Part shown: positions 44,532-51,698 of the stretch, in pieces
Position numbering within the stretch: the stretch's first letter is position 1
Layout: each line of letters begins with the position of its first letter
Origin: UMGS1696 sp963643035
GTDB lineage: Bacteria > Bacillota > Clostridia > Oscillospirales > CAG-272
Assembly (NCBI GenBank): GCA_963643035.1
Contig: CAVIKO010000005.1
Location: forward strand, 14,868 to 78,867
Length of the DNA stretch: 64,000 nucleotides
Reading direction: 5' to 3'
The notes under the pieces: generated by a model
What the model saw: the letters and a program-made list of their open reading frames with translations, nothing else
Told to the model about the DNA's origin: nothing
Databases searched by the model: none
Translations under genes and position numbers: made by a program

Positions 44532-44590
44532 TTGACAGTTGAGCGTACTTTCAAGTATAATAGTACCAGAACGATTGAATGCGTTTTCAA
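44532..44590 (+). promoter_or_regulatory. Promoter of the metal-efflux genes with two twin dyads
   Basis: TTGACA (44532), 18 bases, TATAAT (44556-44561). Two 16-bp dyads of form TTGA-N8-TCAA occur: 44539-44554 inside the promoter spacer and 44575-44590 in the leader. Such a pair is the sort of site an ArsR/SmtB-type or similar metal-sensing repressor would use; no such regulator is encoded nearby. Confidence 0.65.
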
Positions 44591-44608
44591 ATGAAAGGAA
44601 CTGCAACT

Positions 44609-44830
44609 ATGAAAAAAGAGTACATTCTGGAAAATCTCGACTGCCCGAACTGCGCCGCGAAAATCGAGCGTACGGTTGCCGCCATCGACGGCGTGGATGC
44701 CTGCACCGTCAGCTTCCTCACCACCAAAATGATCATTGAAGCCGCCGAGGACAAAATCCCCGCCATTGAAAAGGCAGCCAAAAAGCAGATCCGCCGCATT
44801 GAGCCGGATACCACTCTTGTTGCCTGCTGA
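44609..44830 (+). CDS. Heavy-metal-associated (HMA) domain protein
   Basis: A 73-residue ferredoxin-like metal-binding domain. The metal site is LDCPNCAAKIE (CxxC near residues 12-15), followed by the VSFLTTKMIIEA strand. It is a stand-alone metallochaperone or the detached N-terminal domain of the P-type ATPase encoded 127 bases downstream, which itself lacks an HMA domain. ATG follows AAAGGAA. The DCPNC form is common in Zn/Cd/Pb-type systems. Confidence 0.88.
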   Translation: MKKEYILENLDCPNCAAKIERTVAAIDGVDACTVSFLTTKMIIEAAEDKIPAIEKAAKKQIRRIEPDTTLVAC

Positions 44831-44957
44831 CATCCTTTGGAGATGCAGTGGGACGCGGCGAGAACGTTGCTTCCAAAATTTTTCCGGAAAAGCCGTCCTA
44901 TTTATGTAAGTTATTTGCAGGGAGCATGATCATCCTCCCATCAGAAAGAGGTATACT

Positions 44958-46811
44958 ATGCGGAAAAAGTGGATGTATTGGAGCTGCGGCGCGGCGATCT
45001 TTGCGCTCGGACTTGTCCTGGAACGGCTTGCCAACGCGCGGTTCAGCGTGCTATGGTGGATCGGAACCGGGCTGCTTGCGGCCTCTTATCTCTTTATCGG
45101 ATGGAAGGTGCTGTGGAAAGCGGCGCGGAACATTCTGCATGGACAGATTTTCGACGAAAACTTCCTCATGACCATTGCCTCGGTAGGTGCGGTCTGCATC
45201 GGCGAGGTAGAAGAAGCGGCGGCGGTCATGCTCTTTTACCAGCTCGGCGAGCTGTTTGAAGACATGGCAGTTCGCAAATCCCGCGGTTCGCTGAAGGAGC
45301 TGATGGCACTCTGTCCGGACGTGGCACACGTGATGGAGGACGGCACCGTCACCGATTATTATCCCGACAAAGTATCGGTAGGGAATGTAATCCTTGTGCA
45401 GCCGGGAGAGAAGATCCCGCTGGATGGTGTGGTTCTGACCGGATCATCGTCCGTAAACACCGCCGCGCTGACTGGGGAAAGCATGCCGCAGCCCGTGGAG
45501 GTCGGCGCGGAGGTCATGAGCGGATCCGTCAACGAAAGCGGTGCACTCACAATCCGGGTCACAAAGCCCTACAGTGAATCGACGGTCGCAAAGATTCTGG
45601 AGATGGTAGAAAACGCGGCTTCCTCCAAGGCGACCCCGGAGCGCTTCATCTCGAAATTTGCCGCAGTTTATACCCCCGTTGTTGTAATCGGTGCGGTGGT
45701 GCTTGCCATTCTGCCGCCAATACTCAAATGTGGCTCATTCACGGATTGGCTCTACCGTGCGCTGAACTTCCTCGTCGTGTCCTGTCCGTGTGCGCTGGTA
45801 ATTTCGGTGCCGCTGTCCTATTTCTGCGCGATCGGCTCCGCGTCTCGTAAAGGGGTGCTGGTCAAGGGCGGCGTATACATGGAGCGGCTCGCGCATACCA
45901 CCACCGCCGTATTCGACAAAACCGGTACGCTGACCGAGGGAAAATTCACGGTATACGCTCTCCATCCGACTGCGGGTGTGACAGAAGATACACTTCTCAC
46001 CATTGCCGCACGGACGGAAACCCTCTCGAACCACCCGATTGCGCAATCGATCCGCGCTGCGTATGAGGCGAAGATCGGCACACTGCCCACGGAGATTCCG
46101 GAAACGACTGAAACAGCGGGTCACGGCATCGCGGCAGTGCTGGACAGCAAAACCGCCGTTGTCGGAAACGAAAAATCGATGACGGCGGCGGGACTTCCCT
46201 CGCCTGCTCCGGCAGAAACCGCCTATACCGCTGTCCATGTGGCGTACAACGGGCATTATCTCGGCTGGATTGAGCTGGCGGATCGTCCGAAGGAGAACGC
46301 AGCAGAGGCGATCCGTGCCCTCAAGGCGGAAGGCGTGACGAAAACCGTCATGCTCACCGGGGACAGACAGACGGTCGGCGATGCGGTGGGCAAGGAAATC
46401 GGACTGGATGAGGTACATGGTGGGCTTTTGCCGGACGACAAAGTACGCGCGTTTCAAAAGCTGCGGGAGGCATCGACCGGCAGCACTATGTACACCGGAG
46501 ACGGCATCAACGACGCGCCGGTGCTTGCGATGGCGGATATTGGTGTAGCGATGGGTGGGATCGGCTCGGATGCCGCGATGGAAGCCGCCGACATGGTGAT
46601 CCTGACGGACGATCTCGCCAGACTGCCGGACGTGATCCGACTCGCAAAAAAGACGATGCGGCTCGTCAAGGAGAACATCACGTTCGCGCTGCTCGTCAAG
46701 GCAGTGATCCTCGTACTGTCCGCTATCGGCTATGGCAATCTGTGGCTCGCCGTATTCGCGGATGTCGGCGTGTCCGTGATCTGCATCATGAACGCGCTGC
46801 GGGCGAAATAA
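44958..46811 (+). CDS. P1B-type heavy-metal-exporting ATPase (Zn/Cd/Pb type)
   Basis: A 617-residue metal-exporting ATPase. It has no N-terminal metal-binding domain; that function lies in the preceding HMA gene. The actuator motif is TGES near residue 175, the transmembrane metal site is VVSCPCALVIS near 277, the phosphorylation site is DKTGTLTEG near 320, the SNHPIAQSI histidine is near 358, and the hinge is TGDGINDAP near 515. The last helix has LAVFADVGVS, whose Asp matches ZntA-type (P1B-2) pumps. It probably exports Zn2+, Cd2+ or Pb2+. Confidence 0.9.
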   Translation: MRKKWMYWSCGAAIFALGLVLERLANARFSVLWWIGTGLLAASYLFIGWKVLWKAARNILHGQIFDENFLMTIASVGAVCIGEVEEAAAVMLFYQLGELFEDMAVRKSRGSLKELMALCPDVAHVMEDGTVTDYYPDKVSVGNVILVQPGEKIPLDGVVLTGSSSVNTAALTGESMPQPVEVGAEVMSGSVNESGALTIRVTKPYSESTVAKILEMVENAASSKATPERFISKFAAVYTPVVVIGAVVLAILPPILKCGSFTDWLYRALNFLVVSCPCALVISVPLSYFCAIGSASRKGVLVKGGVYMERLAHTTTAVFDKTGTLTEGKFTVYALHPTAGVTEDTLLTIAARTETLSNHPIAQSIRAAYEAKIGTLPTEIPETTETAGHGIAAVLDSKTAVVGNEKSMTAAGLPSPAPAETAYTAVHVAYNGHYLGWIELADRPKENAAEAIRALKAEGVTKTVMLTGDRQTVGDAVGKEIGLDEVHGGLLPDDKVRAFQKLREASTGSTMYTGDGINDAPVLAMADIGVAMGGIGSDAAMEAADMVILTDDLARLPDVIRLAKKTMRLVKENITFALLVKAVILVLSAIGYGNLWLAVFADVGVSVICIMNALRAK

Positions 46812-46816
46812 GAAGA

Positions 46817-46900
46817 AATCGAGTAGGAGGGGCCGAGAAACCCCGACCTCTCACACCACCGTGTGTACCGTTCGGTACACGGCACCGTTTTTTGCCGTTC
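46817..46900 (-). mobile_element. Possible relic of a group II intron 3' end (domains V/VI)
   Basis: On the minus strand, GTGCCGTGTACCGAACGGTA is followed by ACACGGTGGTGTGAGAGGTC, a GGGG...CCCC hairpin and CTCCTACTCGAT. This order resembles domain V, domain VI and the 3' end of bacterial group II introns. The expected AGC triad reads TGC, and no reverse transcriptase remains. It starts 5 bases after the ATPase stop; its hairpin followed by TTTTTT on the + strand may now terminate that gene. The identification is from memory. Confidence 0.4.
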
Positions 46901-46985
46901 GGACTGCCGAGATCCTACAGAAGCGTGCGGCGATTTATTTGGCAGAGCAACGGCACACCCTATAGAGCATTCATTCCATAAAACA

Positions 46986-47025
46986 CCCCCCGGAGCCATC
47001 CAGACAACGGATGTACTCCGGGGGG
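46986..47025. terminator. Terminator after the TIM/AMP-ligase fusion gene
   Basis: CCCCCCGGAG pairs perfectly with CTCCGGGGGG; a T-rich TTCTGTCT follows on the + strand and GTGTTTTATG on the minus strand. Confidence 0.75.
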
Positions 47026-47051
47026 TTCTGTCTATTTCCGTTTCCGCTTCG

Positions 47052-49595
47052 TCACGCTGTAACGATCCCGGCGGCTTCACGGAATTCGGGGAGACGGGCG
47101 GCTTCCTCGCGCATCTTATACTTGAGAATCTTCCCGGCTGCGTTCATCGGGAACTCGTCCACGAACGTCACGTAGCGCGGCACCTTATGCTTTGCCATGT
47201 GCGTCATGACGTACTCCTTGATCTCCTCCGCGGTAACCGTTTCGCCCGGCTTCGGGATGACGCACGCCATGATCTCCTCACCGTACTGCTTATCCGGCAC
47301 GCCGATGACCTGCACGTCCTTCACCTTCGGATAGGTATAGATAAAATCTTCAATCTCCTTCGGGTAGATGTTCTCGCCGCCGCGGATGATCATGTCCTTG
47401 ATCCGTCCGGTGATCTTATAGTACCCATTCGGCAGACGGCGCGCAAGGTCGCCGGTATGGAGCCAGCCGTCCCGGTCGATGGCAGCCGCCGTCGCCTGGG
47501 GCATTTTGTAGTAGCCCTTCATGATATTATAGCCGCGCGCCACAAATTCGCCATCGCAGTTGTCTGGCAGATCCGCACCTGTTTCGGGATCAACGATCTT
47601 GCATTCCACGCCGAAGATCGCGCCGCCGACGGTATTCACACGATCCTCGATGGAGTCCGTGGTCTTGGACATCGTGGTCGCAGGGGACGCTTCGGTCTGC
47701 CCATAGGTGATACAGATCTCGGACATGTGCATTTTTTCAATGACCTCCTTCATGACCTGGATCGGGCACGGAGAGCCTGCCATAATCCCGGTACGCATAT
47801 GGGAGAAGTCCGTTTTCGCGAAATCCTTATGGCCGAGCATAGCAATGAACATCGTTGGCACCCCATGGAACGCTGTGATCTTCTCGCGGGTGATGCAGTC
47901 CAAACCCTTGGTCGGCGAGAACGCAGGGATCGGGGACATAGTGGTCCCGTGGGTGACGGATGCCGTCATGGCGAGAACCATACCGAAGCAGTGGAACATC
48001 GGCACCTGAATCATCATGCGGTCCGCGGTGGACAAATCCATGCAGTCGCCAATCGCCTTGCCGTTGTTGACAACGTTATAGTGGGTGAGCATAACGCCCT
48101 TGGGAAATCCCGTAGTACCGGAGGTATACTGCATATTGCATACATCGTGCTTATTGATCATGGCAGCACGGCGGTACACGACTTCCACGGGAGTTCTCTC
48201 GGCGTAGGAGAGCGCATCGTCCCAGGTCAGGCAGCCGGGTACACGGGACTCAACGGTAATGACGTTTCTGAGGAAGGGCAGACGGCGGCTATGGAGGGGC
48301 TTACCTGTCTCCAGCGTGGCAAGCTCGGGGCATAATTCCTTTACGATGCCGATGTAATCGGAATCCTTATAGCCGTCGATCATGACGAGCGTATGGGTAT
48401 CGGACTGGCGGAGGAGATATTCCGCCTCGTGGATCTTATAGGCGGTATTGACAGTGACCAGAACCGCGCCGATCTTGACCGTTGCCCAGAAGGTGATATA
48501 CCACGCAGGAACGTTGGTTGCCCAGATCGCCACATGGTCGCCCTGCTTGACACCGAGAGAGATAAGCGCACGGGCGAAGGTATCGACATCGTCGCGGAAC
48601 TGCGGATAGGTGCGTGTATAGTCCAGGGTGGTATAGCGGAAGGCATATTGATCAGGGAACTCCTCACAGATTCGGTCGAGAACCTGCGGGAAAGTGAGGT
48701 CGATGAGCTTTTCTTTTTCCCAGATGTACTTACCATCGCCGCGGATAGAGGTCTGAAGCCGTTCGGGCTGATCGCCGTCATCAAGGAACTGGCTCATATA
48801 GTGTGCGAACTGAGGGAAAACGATACCAGCATCGGACAACTCGGGGGAATACTGTTTGAGCCATTCGAGGGAAATATAGCCCTCATAATTGACACTGCGC
48901 AGCGCATTCATGAACTGCTCAATGGGCAGATCACCCTCGCCCATAATGCGGTAATGTACACCGGAGTCGTCTTTTACGGAGTCCTTGATATGGATATGCT
49001 TGATATACGCGCCGAGATTGCGGATGGTGGTTTCGGGATCCTCGTCATGGTAGCGGTAGGGATGGTGGAGATCCCACAGCGCGCCGACATTATCGCTGCC
49101 GACCGCCGCCAGCACGTCTGCGAGCCGTTTGGTGTCACAGTATACACCGTTTGTCTCCAGGAGGAGCGTGACTCCGGCCGCTTCTGCATCGCGCGCAAGG
49201 ATACGCATAGCGGAAATGACATTCTCATCATCAAAATCGGTAGTAGGTTCCGCGGTGGGATCGCCCAGCACGCGGATATACGGTGTACCAAGAGCGGCAG
49301 CGACCGCGATATATTCCCGCAGCTCTGAGATCATCTCGGCGTGGTGTGCCGGATCGCGCAGAGAGTAGCCGGAGGAGAGACAGCAAATCTCAAGGTGGAG
49401 CCGCTTCAGCTCCGCTCTGGTTCTCGCCAGATTCTCCGTCTGAAACGGGCTTGCGTGTACGGTGAAATCGCTCTCGGCAATATCGCTGCCCAGTCCGCGC
49501 ATCTCGATTCCGCGGAATCCGAAATCTTTTGCCATCGAATAAATGTCCGCCCATGAAAAATCGGGGCAGCCCAAAGTGGAAAATGCCAGCTTCAT
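47052..49595 (-). CDS. Fusion of sugar isomerase-type TIM barrel and acyl-CoA synthetase
   Basis: An 847-residue two-domain enzyme. Residues 1-270 form an AP-endonuclease/xylose-isomerase-like TIM barrel. It has candidate metal residues Glu (LLLETNG), Asp (ALWDLHHPY), His (KHIHIKD) and Glu (YISLEWL). Residues ~300-847 are an adenylate-forming acyl-CoA synthetase: YTSGTTGFPKGVMLTH near 505, ITYGQTEAS near 645, GWLHTGDLARR near 725, GRIKDMIIRGGENIYPKEIE near 742 and the catalytic Lys in AAGKILKYK near 825. Both halves look intact. It likely activates a carboxylic acid produced or used by the barrel, but no substrate can be named. ATG follows AAAGGAG. A T-box leader lies upstream. Confidence 0.85.
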   Translation of the reverse strand: MKLAFSTLGCPDFSWADIYSMAKDFGFRGIEMRGLGSDIAESDFTVHASPFQTENLARTRAELKRLHLEICCLSSGYSLRDPAHHAEMISELREYIAVAAALGTPYIRVLGDPTAEPTTDFDDENVISAMRILARDAEAAGVTLLLETNGVYCDTKRLADVLAAVGSDNVGALWDLHHPYRYHDEDPETTIRNLGAYIKHIHIKDSVKDDSGVHYRIMGEGDLPIEQFMNALRSVNYEGYISLEWLKQYSPELSDAGIVFPQFAHYMSQFLDDGDQPERLQTSIRGDGKYIWEKEKLIDLTFPQVLDRICEEFPDQYAFRYTTLDYTRTYPQFRDDVDTFARALISLGVKQGDHVAIWATNVPAWYITFWATVKIGAVLVTVNTAYKIHEAEYLLRQSDTHTLVMIDGYKDSDYIGIVKELCPELATLETGKPLHSRRLPFLRNVITVESRVPGCLTWDDALSYAERTPVEVVYRRAAMINKHDVCNMQYTSGTTGFPKGVMLTHYNVVNNGKAIGDCMDLSTADRMMIQVPMFHCFGMVLAMTASVTHGTTMSPIPAFSPTKGLDCITREKITAFHGVPTMFIAMLGHKDFAKTDFSHMRTGIMAGSPCPIQVMKEVIEKMHMSEICITYGQTEASPATTMSKTTDSIEDRVNTVGGAIFGVECKIVDPETGADLPDNCDGEFVARGYNIMKGYYKMPQATAAAIDRDGWLHTGDLARRLPNGYYKITGRIKDMIIRGGENIYPKEIEDFIYTYPKVKDVQVIGVPDKQYGEEIMACVIPKPGETVTAEEIKEYVMTHMAKHKVPRYVTFVDEFPMNAAGKILKYKMREEAARLPEFREAAGIVTA

Positions 49596-49664
49596 ATGTA
49601 TGCAACTCCTTTGAATAATTATCTATGAATAGAGGGAGACGGTCGCTTATGAACCAATGAATCC

Positions 49665-49845
49665 AAAAGATCATTGCGCTCTGCAAAACTTTTATGAGGG
49701 GATGGATTGGAATAGAGTTTGTATAAGTCCAACTGCTCACCAGTTTGGTTTTGCACGATACAGGAGAGATCGCTCGCGAGCGATTGCTATCGTTCGTATA
49801 TTGGGTAGTAGCAAGCTATTATCGTAGGTGTTTGCAATAACAAAT
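49665..49845. repeat. Copy of the dispersed intergenic repeat family
   Basis: It holds AAAACTTTTATGAGGGGATG, then AAGTCCAACTGCTCACCAG and TTGGTTTTGC, plus TATTGGGTAGTAGCAAGC. These are the reverse-oriented counterparts of blocks at 9905-9950 and 60040-60105. A GATCGCTCGCGAGCGATT palindrome lies inside. It sits between the T-box and the fusion gene. Confidence 0.65.
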
Positions 49846-49849
49846 CTTA

Positions 49850-49938
49850 GGAACCTCTGAATAAATCGGATTTTTTGCGATAAAAGGCTAAAATATAGGG
49901 ACTTTTATCGCAAAAATAACCTTCAATCCGAGGTTTCC
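49850..49938. mobile_element. MITE-like hairpin element, copy B
   Basis: The 89-bp element begins GGAACCTCTGAATAAATCGG and ends GAGGTTTCC. A perfect 15-bp inner inverted repeat (TTTTTGCGATAAAAG with CTTTTATCGCAAAAA) makes one long hairpin. It matches copy A at 44330-44416 and has inserted between the T-box terminator and the downstream gene. Confidence 0.75.
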
Positions 49939-49957
49939 TTACTTTTCCCACACCAAC

Positions 49958-50257
49958 AAAAAAATCGCCCACGTCTCTTAACGGATTCTTCTCCGTCAGA
50001 GACGAGGGCGTATGTTTGCTCCCGCGGTACCACTCTGTTTGACGCCTGTTGCGTCCCCTCTTCGGCACAGTCATGCCTTTCCCAAATAACGGTGGGTACC
50101 GTCCGCGCCTACTGAAGCGTATCGTCTGGATACGGCTCGTTCGGGCGGCTGCTGCAGGGGTGAGTGATAGGATCTCCGCCGCTGTCTCGCACCAACGACA
50201 GCTCTCTGCGGGTCGGACGGATCGTATGGTTTCCCCCGTCACTGCATTTGCTCTATG
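49958..50257 (-). promoter_or_regulatory. T-box riboswitch leader with intrinsic terminator
   Basis: On the minus strand all parts of a T-box are present in order. Stem I has the AGAGAGCTGTC...TTGGTGCGA...GACAGC signature (50181-50207). The T-box sequence AGAGTGGTACCGCGGG is at 50021-50036. The terminator stem CGCCCTCGTCTCT with AGAGACGTGGGCG and a run of T is at 49958-50010. Uncharged tRNA should favour antitermination. The specifier codon could not be fixed; AUC or CUC are possible. No aminoacyl-tRNA synthetase or amino-acid gene follows; the next gene is the TIM/AMP-ligase fusion, 362 bases on. Confidence 0.9.
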
Positions 50258-50260
50258 GTT

Positions 50261-50289
50261 AGTATACCACAAAGGGCAGGCTTTGTCAA
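50261..50289 (-). promoter_or_regulatory. Promoter of the T-box leader
   Basis: Minus-strand TTGACA, 17 bases, TATACT, immediately before the T-box RNA. Confidence 0.85.
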
Positions 50290-50421
50290 TTGGGCAAGAT
50301 GAATAAAGTTATTGTATATACGCTTGCCCAGCCATGGGAATCGTGGCACGGGATGAATGCATATATATTCTTTTTGCAGAAGTATCGGCTATGATTCCGC
50401 ATCTGCTGTTATTTCCAACCT

Positions 50422-50562
50422 GTGGGACAGATCGCTCCACCAATCTGTTACACATTGTTCCCACTCAACGATATAAGCCTACCTTCGGAGAATTTCCTGT
50501 CAGGGAAATTCTCGGGAGTGGGACAGATCGCTCCACCAATCTGTTACACATTGTTCCCACTC
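50422..50562. repeat. Two-hairpin repeat element, second locus (inverted relative to 1838-2275)
   Basis: Two 45-47-bp segments bounded by GTGGGA and TCCCAC (50422-50466 and 50516-50562) flank the stem GAGAATTTCC/GGGAAATTCTC (50488-50513). Each segment aligns over its whole length with the reverse complement of the array unit at 1838. The second segment overlaps the last 19 bases of the AraC gene. Confidence 0.85.
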
Positions 50563-51419
50563 TGCATACAGCGGATGCGGTAAGCGCGCGGGGTGATGCC
50601 GGTATACTTCTGGAACACGGTGGAAAAATAGCTGCTGTCGCAGAAGGAGAGGGTATGCGCAATTTCCGTAACCGACATGGTGGTGTCGCGGAGATATTCG
50701 GCAGCGCGGCGGACGCGGGTCTCACTGATATAGCTATGGAGTGTCATCCCGGTCGCCTGCCGGACAAGACGATTGATGTGATTGGGATGATAATGGAACC
50801 GCTCTGCCAGTTCTTCTCTGGTGAGCATGTCGCTGCAGTGCTCATTGATGTAGGCAAGCAGGCTGCCGACCGGGGAATCCGCGTCCAGAACCGCCATTTT
50901 CGCGCGGTACAGGGTGACAAGGCTCTCCGCAAGCAGTGCCCTGGTGCGTACCTGGTACCCGATGCGCCGTTCCGCGTATTCTTTCCAGAGCGTCATGGTG
51001 GTGGACAATAGTTCCGGATGGCCGTCGGTGACAAAAGGTCTGTCGAACACGTCCGTATCGGTGAAATGGATCGGCGCGCCCATATACCGTGCATCGTATT
51101 CGTCGCCGATGAGAATCTGCATATACGGTATGTCATCCGGGCGGTACGGGAAGAAATCGAAGCAGATCTGGCGCACAACGAACCGCGTGCGGAAGACGGT
51201 GCTGTAAGGCTGATGCGGCGGCATATAGAGGACGCTTCCGGTGCTGACCGTATAGGATTTTCCGTCCGCGAAAAAGACAGCATCGCCGGACAGAACCACG
51301 AGAAGACGTGCCGTATAGGTCTGCTTCTGCAACAGATTCATTTTATCCGCCGGCACGCATTCCGCTGTGAACAGGCCTTTGATGTCCGGATGAATATCCG
51401 CGAATCGTTTTTCCTCCAT
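50544..51419 (-). CDS. AraC-family transcriptional regulator
   Basis: A 291-residue regulator. The N-terminal cupin (residues 1-140; VVLSGDAVFFADGKSYTV, then GSVLYMPPHQPYST) should bind a sugar. The C-terminal AraC domain has two helix-turn-helix motifs: TREELAERFHYHPNHINRLV near 205 and VTEIAHTLSFCDSSYFSTVF near 250. Its final residues (QSGNNV and stop) are encoded by the two-hairpin repeat. The start MEEKRFADI follows AAAGGAG by 7 bases. It is divergent from a solute-binding protein, the usual arrangement for a local sugar regulator. Confidence 0.9.
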   Translation of the reverse strand: MEEKRFADIHPDIKGLFTAECVPADKMNLLQKQTYTARLLVVLSGDAVFFADGKSYTVSTGSVLYMPPHQPYSTVFRTRFVVRQICFDFFPYRPDDIPYMQILIGDEYDARYMGAPIHFTDTDVFDRPFVTDGHPELLSTTMTLWKEYAERRIGYQVRTRALLAESLVTLYRAKMAVLDADSPVGSLLAYINEHCSDMLTREELAERFHYHPNHINRLVRQATGMTLHSYISETRVRRAAEYLRDTTMSVTEIAHTLSFCDSSYFSTVFQKYTGITPRAYRIRCMQSGNNV

Positions 51420-51486
51420 ACGTGCGCTCCTTTGTTTTTCGGATGTTCGTTTTTCAAGGTTTTTTTGCGGAAATCTTATAGTGTAC

Positions 51487-51507
51487 ATACCGAAATTCAG
51501 GTATACT
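51487..51507. promoter_or_regulatory. Dyad in the AraC/binding-protein divergent region, with + strand -10
   Basis: ATACCGAAATTCAGGTAT (51487-51504) is an inverted repeat with 5-bp arms. It overlaps TATACT (51502-51507), a -10 for the binding-protein gene. It could be the AraC regulator's site; no -35 is evident. Confidence 0.45.
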
Positions 51508-51698
51508 ATGGATACTGATATTTGTGCATATTTCACCGGACGCCGTGCAAAACCTGTGTCAGATACAGTATATCACACACAGCCCCCGTTTGGCAAGAGC
51601 GCGGGCGCATTTTTTCTCCCATTCCATCAGGCAGCGACATTTGTCACGGAAAGATGCGCGTTTTTTCGTCCGGGGGATACCGTGAAAGGAACCATACT

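Noticed and set aside
46863..48335. 490-codon frame antisense to the acyl-CoA synthetase domain
   Set aside because: His/Arg/Asp-rich shadow of a gene with all adenylation motifs.
49770..49800. GATCGCTCGCGAGCGATT palindrome as an operator
   Set aside because: It lies within a dispersed-repeat copy, far from a promoter, and is simple to explain as part of that element.
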